From Chryseobacterium taichungense (lineage in GTDB: Bacteria; Bacteroidota; Bacteroidia; Flavobacteriales; Weeksellaceae), in NCBI RefSeq assembly GCF_900109935.1, contig NZ_FOBV01000005.1:1-64000 (forward strand): 64,000 nt of DNA, written 5' to 3'. Of this stretch, positions 60,195 to 64,000 are shown piece after piece. Below the pieces are notes generated by a model that was given only the letters and a program-made list of their open reading frames with translations, did not search any database and was not told where the DNA came from. Within the stretch, counting starts at the first letter, position 1; each line of letters starts with the position of its first letter. Made by a program: the position numbers and the translations under genes.

Positions 60195-61358
60195 ATGAAG
60201 ACTTCCATTAATTTCAAAGCCGCTAAATCCGATTCCGAAGTTCACAATTTTAGAAAGAAATCCTTTGATTATATCCGCAAAGATTTGACCCCGAAAAATG
60301 AATACTGGATGGAACAAAAAATAGCAGACCGCCTTCAAAAAATTGAAGCCTATTGTAAAGAAAAATCAGGAAGAAAATTACAAAAAAATGCTATGCCGGT
60401 TCGGGAAGCTGTTGTGGTTATCAAAGAAGATACTACAATGCTGGAACTTCATAATTTGTCAAAAAGATTAGAAGAGGAATTGAAGATAAGAGTTTTCCAG
60501 ATTGCTGTTCACAAAGATGAAGGACATTATGATAAGGATACCAATGAATGGAAACCAAACTATCACGCTCATCTGGTTGCGGACTGGCAGGATTTGGAAA
60601 CAGGAAAAACCTTGAAACATCAATCCTTTCATTATTCCAAAATGCAGGATATCACCGCAGAATGTTTAGAAATGGAAAGGGGAAATTCCAATACCGGAAT
60701 ACAGAGGTTGGAAGCTGTTGAATTTAAAATCAGGAAAAAGGAAGAAGAGTTAAAAATTTTGGAAGAAAAATACAATGAAATGAAATCCGAGATTGAATCA
60801 AAGAAGTCGGAGGAGCTTATCGTAAAAGAATCAGACTTTCTTGGATTCCAGAAGATAAAAATAGAAAAGACTGTTGAAAACTATGAGAAAGCTCTTAAAG
60901 TTCAAAATACAAAGCTTGTAAAAAACAAAATAGACTTAGAATCGAAGTCAAAGCAGATTACGGAACTAAATACAAAAATTGAAGACTTAAAACAGGAAGT
61001 CGATTTTCTAAAAAGCAAAAGCTCTGTTGTATTGACCAACGAAAAAGCTTTTGCTTTTGAAAAGAAAAAATATCTCGATTCTGTACAAAATACATTGGAA
61101 AAAGCCATCAGGTTTGAGAAGTTAAATCCTAGTCTGAAAATAGAGAGCCACCAGCAGATGATAGCAGAGCTGATTAAAATTTCGGAGAAAGTCTCCCACA
61201 AAAACAATATCCCTTCTTCAGCTTTTGAAGAGATTTTTAAGGATTCTGTGAAGCTTGCTCACCTCTTTACAATTTTACGGTTTGGGGATAGGAAAAGTAA
61301 TCAGTCGACAAATAATGACATAGAGAATAGTCCAAAAAAAAGACAATTGAGACGGTAA
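60195..61358 (+). CDS. MobV-like relaxase/mobilization protein
   Basis: 387 residues. The relaxase motif HKDEGHYDKDT...NYHAHLVAD has H106, D108, E109 and the histidines H124 and H126, the HxDE...HxH pattern of MobV/Pre proteins. The N-terminal NFKAAKSDSEVHNFR is also typical in Bacteroidota. A long coiled coil (about 175-290) and a helical tail follow. The nicking tyrosine cannot be assigned with confidence. It is preceded by hairpins and phased repeats that may be its origin of transfer. It indicates a mobilizable element rather than a self-transmissible one, because no coupling protein or type IV secretion gene is in view. Confidence 0.8.
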   Translation: MKTSINFKAAKSDSEVHNFRKKSFDYIRKDLTPKNEYWMEQKIADRLQKIEAYCKEKSGRKLQKNAMPVREAVVVIKEDTTMLELHNLSKRLEEELKIRVFQIAVHKDEGHYDKDTNEWKPNYHAHLVADWQDLETGKTLKHQSFHYSKMQDITAECLEMERGNSNTGIQRLEAVEFKIRKKEEELKILEEKYNEMKSEIESKKSEELIVKESDFLGFQKIKIEKTVENYEKALKVQNTKLVKNKIDLESKSKQITELNTKIEDLKQEVDFLKSKSSVVLTNEKAFAFEKKKYLDSVQNTLEKAIRFEKLNPSLKIESHQQMIAELIKISEKVSHKNNIPSSAFEEIFKDSVKLAHLFTILRFGDRKSNQSTNNDIENSPKKRQLRR

Positions 61359-61489
61359 GACTTTGTAAAAAATAATACTCTTTTTTAACTAGGATTTTCT
61401 TTTTACATTTGTAGAAGTACAAAAAGAAATTATAAGAATAGAAATTAAGAATTTATATATTTAAAATATTGCGTTAAGCAAATCATTTT

Positions 61490-61601
61490 CTAACTCAAAT
61501 ACTGGTAATATAAGAACTAAAGAAATATGATTGCGAGATGCACCCGTCCGGGTGTGTTTTGCTTCATTTCTTTAGTGGGTTATACCAGTAGCCTGAGTTA
61601 G
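61490..61601 (+). ncRNA. large imperfect hairpin, candidate structured RNA or recombination site
   Basis: Nested inverted repeats: CTAACTCA (61490-61497) with TGAGTTAG (61594-61601); TACTGGT (61500-61506) with ACCAGTA (61584-61590); ACTAAAGAAAT (61516-61526) with ATTTCTTTAGT (61566-61576); and CACCC (61541-61545) with GGGTG (61550-61554). About 31 pairs over 112 nt. A T-rich tract follows at 61621-61628. It sits between the relaxase gene and the secreted protein genes. Confidence 0.65.
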
Positions 61602-61657
61602 AGTGGAGTATATTCACACCTTTTTTATTTATATCAAAAACTAACAAACCAAACAAT

Positions 61658-61759
61658 ATGAAAAATTCAGTAAAAACACGCAACCAAAAAAGGGTAAAAA
61701 CACCTACACTGTATTTCCAAGATTTTTATTATCATTACAACCAAAAACACAAATTCTAA
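61658..61759 (+). CDS. tiny basic ORF upstream of the transglutaminase-like gene
   Basis: 33 residues, MKNSVKTRNQKRVKTPTLYF and a Tyr/His-rich end, pI clearly basic. It stops 5 nt before the next ATG, so it may be a leader peptide for translation of the following secreted protein. Not recognised; could be a chance frame. Confidence 0.4.
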   Translation: MKNSVKTRNQKRVKTPTLYFQDFYYHYNQKHKF

Positions 61760-61764
61760 ATGCA

Positions 61765-63213
61765 ATGCAGAAATTTTATTTTTCATTTGTTTTTTTATGT
61801 AATAGTTTGATAGGGTTTTCGCAGATTCCCGACCTGCCAACTCCGTATAATATTACTCCTTCTAGTGCATTTCCAGTCCCAAGGACTATAACAAGCACCG
61901 ATATAAAAAATTCGATAAAATTTCCCAATGCTGTAAATTCGACAATTGATAGCAAAGTTCAACAACTGAACGAGGCTCTTGTAAAAGAAACACAAACGCA
62001 CATCAATGAGCAAATCGAAGAGCAAAAAAAGCAGTTGTATTACAGACAGCAGGAAAAAGAATTTGCACAAACTTATTTTTTACCTTCATTATCCGATAAA
62101 GCAGGAGCAACAGCTTACTATTCCGCTTTTGAAAACCTATCAAAGCTCAATCCCGAAGATTATTCAATTGCAGATGCTACCTTTTTTGTGGAAAACGCTT
62201 TTTATAACAACGACAAAAGTTTTCAGAATATTTATCAGAACTATATTCAGAAAGCAGTTAAAATCATACGTTCCGAAATCACGAAAAACAAAATTTCCGA
62301 TGATGACAATACCTCCAAGAATTTAACCCTTTTCCAATATTTTTCAGGAGATACCAAACAGAACGGAAAAATCGTCCACAAAGCAACAAAGTATGATTTT
62401 GATGATTATTGGGGAGCAAAAGATTACTCCAAAATGTTTGTATCAAAGCTGATGAGAACCAATACGGGGCAATGCCACTCAATGCCGTTGCTATATCTTA
62501 TCCTTGCCGAGCAAATCGGTGCGGAAGCATCGTTGGTGCTTTCGCCGAATCATTCCTATATAAGATTTGAGGACAATGACGGTGAAATGTTGAATGCAGA
62601 ACTGACCAACGGAATGTTTACGGCAAATTCCTTTGTTCTGAACAACGGCTACATCAAATCCGAAGCTTTGCAAAATAAAATGTATATGCAGAACCTCACA
62701 AAAAAGGAACTCCTTTCCCAAACTTTTGTAGATTTGGCAAGCGGATATATTCATAAGTTCGGGTATGATGAATTTGTGGGGAAAATTTTAGATAAAGCAC
62801 AACAGCTGAATCCTAATAATATCAATGCGGTGCTTTGGGAATCGAATCTCAATCAGGAAAGGTTTGTAAAAGCTTGTAATAATTTAGGAATCAATCCGAA
62901 CGATAAAGACGAATTGCAGAAGATTAAAAATTTTCCTGAATTGATTGCGCAGCTAAGAAATATCAACGGGCAGTTTGATTTTATTGACCAATCGGGATTT
63001 ACGCAGATGCCTGCGGAACAGTATGAGAAATGGCTCGGCTCTCTTCAAAGAGCTGAAAATAAGCAGAGGAGCGATGAAATTTTAGAAAAAATAAAGGCGA
63101 TTGAAGCCCAAAAAAGAAAAGAAGCACAACAAAGAGAATTACAGCAAAAGATAAAAAAAGTAATACCTAAAAAAGAGGCGCCAAAAGTTTACTGGATTCC
63201 ATTATTAACTTAA
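61765..63213 (+). CDS. secreted transglutaminase-like protein
   Basis: 482 residues with a signal peptide (about 1-19, LIGFSQ). A helical N-terminal part (60-200) precedes a transglutaminase-like core: MRTNTGQCHSMPLLYLILAEQIGAE (Cys, about 236), SLVLSPNHSYIRF (His) and DGEMLNAEL (Asp/Asn), the Cys-His-Asp order; it resembles the SirB1-type arrangement. The C-terminal 60 residues are charged and helical (KIKAIEAQKRKEAQQREL) and end in a hydrophobic stretch. It lies 11 nt before the RHS-core gene, so the two probably act together; whether as processing enzyme, chaperone or immunity is unknown. Confidence 0.65.
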   Translation: MQKFYFSFVFLCNSLIGFSQIPDLPTPYNITPSSAFPVPRTITSTDIKNSIKFPNAVNSTIDSKVQQLNEALVKETQTHINEQIEEQKKQLYYRQQEKEFAQTYFLPSLSDKAGATAYYSAFENLSKLNPEDYSIADATFFVENAFYNNDKSFQNIYQNYIQKAVKIIRSEITKNKISDDDNTSKNLTLFQYFSGDTKQNGKIVHKATKYDFDDYWGAKDYSKMFVSKLMRTNTGQCHSMPLLYLILAEQIGAEASLVLSPNHSYIRFEDNDGEMLNAELTNGMFTANSFVLNNGYIKSEALQNKMYMQNLTKKELLSQTFVDLASGYIHKFGYDEFVGKILDKAQQLNPNNINAVLWESNLNQERFVKACNNLGINPNDKDELQKIKNFPELIAQLRNINGQFDFIDQSGFTQMPAEQYEKWLGSLQRAENKQRSDEILEKIKAIEAQKRKEAQQRELQQKIKKVIPKKEAPKVYWIPLLT

Positions 63214-63224
63214 AAACTAATGAT

Positions 63225-64000
63225 ATGAAAAAACTTCTAATTCTAATTGTACTGACAACAACAGTATTTTCACAAGCCCAAGTCAAGAAAAAAACAATAA
63301 AGCCTAAAATTGAAAAAGAATGGGTAAATCCTGTTAAATTAACAAAGGAGGAACGGAACCGTCCTTATATGGATGATGTTCTGAAGACGAGAGATTCCTT
63401 AACTCCAAAAGAAGCAGAACGAAGAAGAAAAAATATTGCAGCAGGTAATCCCTTTGCGAAATATGGCTATTATCCTAAAGTAGCGACATTGAGCAGAGGA
63501 AAATATTTAGAGTTCCACGATAAGGATTCTATAGTTATTATCGGTTCTGTAAAATACAACACCAAACAACAAAAGGTTATCGAAGTTCTGGATATTGATT
63601 TATCAGACCCCGATGCACAGCCAATCGGAGACACACACGGAAGGTGGATGAGCCCCGACCCTTTGAGTGAGGAGTTTCCTGATTGGACACCTTATAGATA
63701 TGGGTTTAATAATCCCGTAAGATATGGAGATCCGACAGGATTACTGGAAGATGATTATGGAATGGACGACCAGGGAAATATTACGTTACTGCAAAAAACA
63801 AATGATAATTTTGACAGGCTTTTTAAAGTTGATAATAGTGGAAATAAAGTAGATGTTAATAGTGATGGTAAAATGCAACAAGGGACAGATTATGTACAAG
63901 TCAATAAACCCAATGCAGAGAGTGGAAGTATTATCAGTAGCTTGGCAACTAACTATGGTTTAAAAGATTCATCTTTCCCAAATGGAATTAATTTTGGCAG
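63225..64000 (+). CDS. secreted RHS-core protein without RHS repeats (cut by window end)
   Basis: Open from ATG 63225 to the window edge (258 codons, 3' end missing). A signal peptide (about 1-17, TTTVFSQA) is followed by a Lys/Glu-rich region and then, at 139-173, the RHS repeat-associated core: GRWMSPDPLSEEFPDWTPYR and onward to NNPVRYGDPTG. This motif marks the self-cleavage end of RHS toxins, after which a variable toxin tip follows; here residues from about 175 are polar and not recognised. The long YD-repeat shell is absent, so only the core and tip remain. An adjacent immunity gene would be beyond the window. Confidence 0.75.
   Translation, partial: MKKLLILIVLTTTVFSQAQVKKKTIKPKIEKEWVNPVKLTKEERNRPYMDDVLKTRDSLTPKEAERRRKNIAAGNPFAKYGYYPKVATLSRGKYLEFHDKDSIVIIGSVKYNTKQQKVIEVLDIDLSDPDAQPIGDTHGRWMSPDPLSEEFPDWTPYRYGFNNPVRYGDPTGLLEDDYGMDDQGNITLLQKTNDNFDRLFKVDNSGNKVDVNSDGKMQQGTDYVQVNKPNAESGSIISSLATNYGLKDSSFPNGINFG

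Noticed and set aside
61001..61640. CRISPR array in the mobile region
   Set aside because: No regularly spaced identical repeats with unique spacers of 25-40 nt were seen; the 32-bp phased set near 60 kb has degenerate 23-bp units and 9-bp spacers, which does not fit CRISPR.

Overview
The window looks like a chromosomal segment of a low-GC Bacteroidota bacterium of the Flavobacteriia, most like Chryseobacterium or a close relative. The reasons are the many TAnnTTTG-type -7 promoter boxes and the lack of Shine-Dalgarno sites, a PorP/SprF-family protein and a type IX secretion sorting domain, a 14-gene nuo operon with a short NuoG, a GG-leader bacteriocin-like peptide, and housekeeping pairs typical of the class. 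I had no database access, so all family names rest on recognised motifs.

Layout. 1-90 holds the start of a gene running off the left edge, probably an IS transposase. 386-13527 is mostly housekeeping: a PASTA protein, an RluA-family pseudouridine synthase, PorP/SprF, hemW, murI, a nitroreductase with a divergent HxlR regulator, rsmD with DUF3822 and Smr proteins, a YfcE-like phosphoesterase, a serine hydrolase, a SixA-like phosphatase, ruvX-def and a DUF5606 protein. 13818-16731 is a visibly AT-rich accessory block. It holds a small protein, a class III nucleotidyl-cyclase-like protein, a putAbiC-type abortive infection protein and a two-TM protein, and a shared short motif lies just 3' of the last three genes. 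An XRE regulator follows, with a palindromic operator laid over a consensus promoter that fires into about 900 nt of gene-poor DNA and a gene of unknown function. 18650-22800 holds mazG, a FUSC membrane protein, a lipoprotein and several palindromic repeat elements.

22806-30072 contains a very large lipoprotein (phosphoesterase plus outer-membrane barrel), a divergent HD-domain/PycTM-like membrane protein and a large GAF protein. 30146-44544 is the complete Complex I operon (nuoA to nuoN, minus strand) with one outer-membrane protein gene inserted between nuoF and nuoG. 44665-55539 returns to housekeeping: GNAT, zinc metallopeptidase, YigZ, bacteriocin-like peptide, ribD, DUF349, aroE, a secreted endonuclease I, an ABC permease with rbfA, and methylmalonyl-CoA epimerase.

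From the CAT tRNA (55601-55674) to the right edge is an accessory and probably mobilizable element. It has a membrane protein, an excisionase-like HTH protein, a primase-helicase, a Toprim primase-like protein, two repeat clusters (one in 32-bp phase), an oriT-like hairpin and a MobV-type relaxase. Its cargo is a long RNA-like hairpin, a tiny basic ORF, a secreted transglutaminase-like protein and a secreted RHS-core protein cut by the window end. No integrase is visible.

The best candidates for a new system are the cyclase-like/putAbiC/TM block, the operator-controlled gene-poor region at 17.2-18.6 kb, and the RHS-tip plus transglutaminase-like pair.
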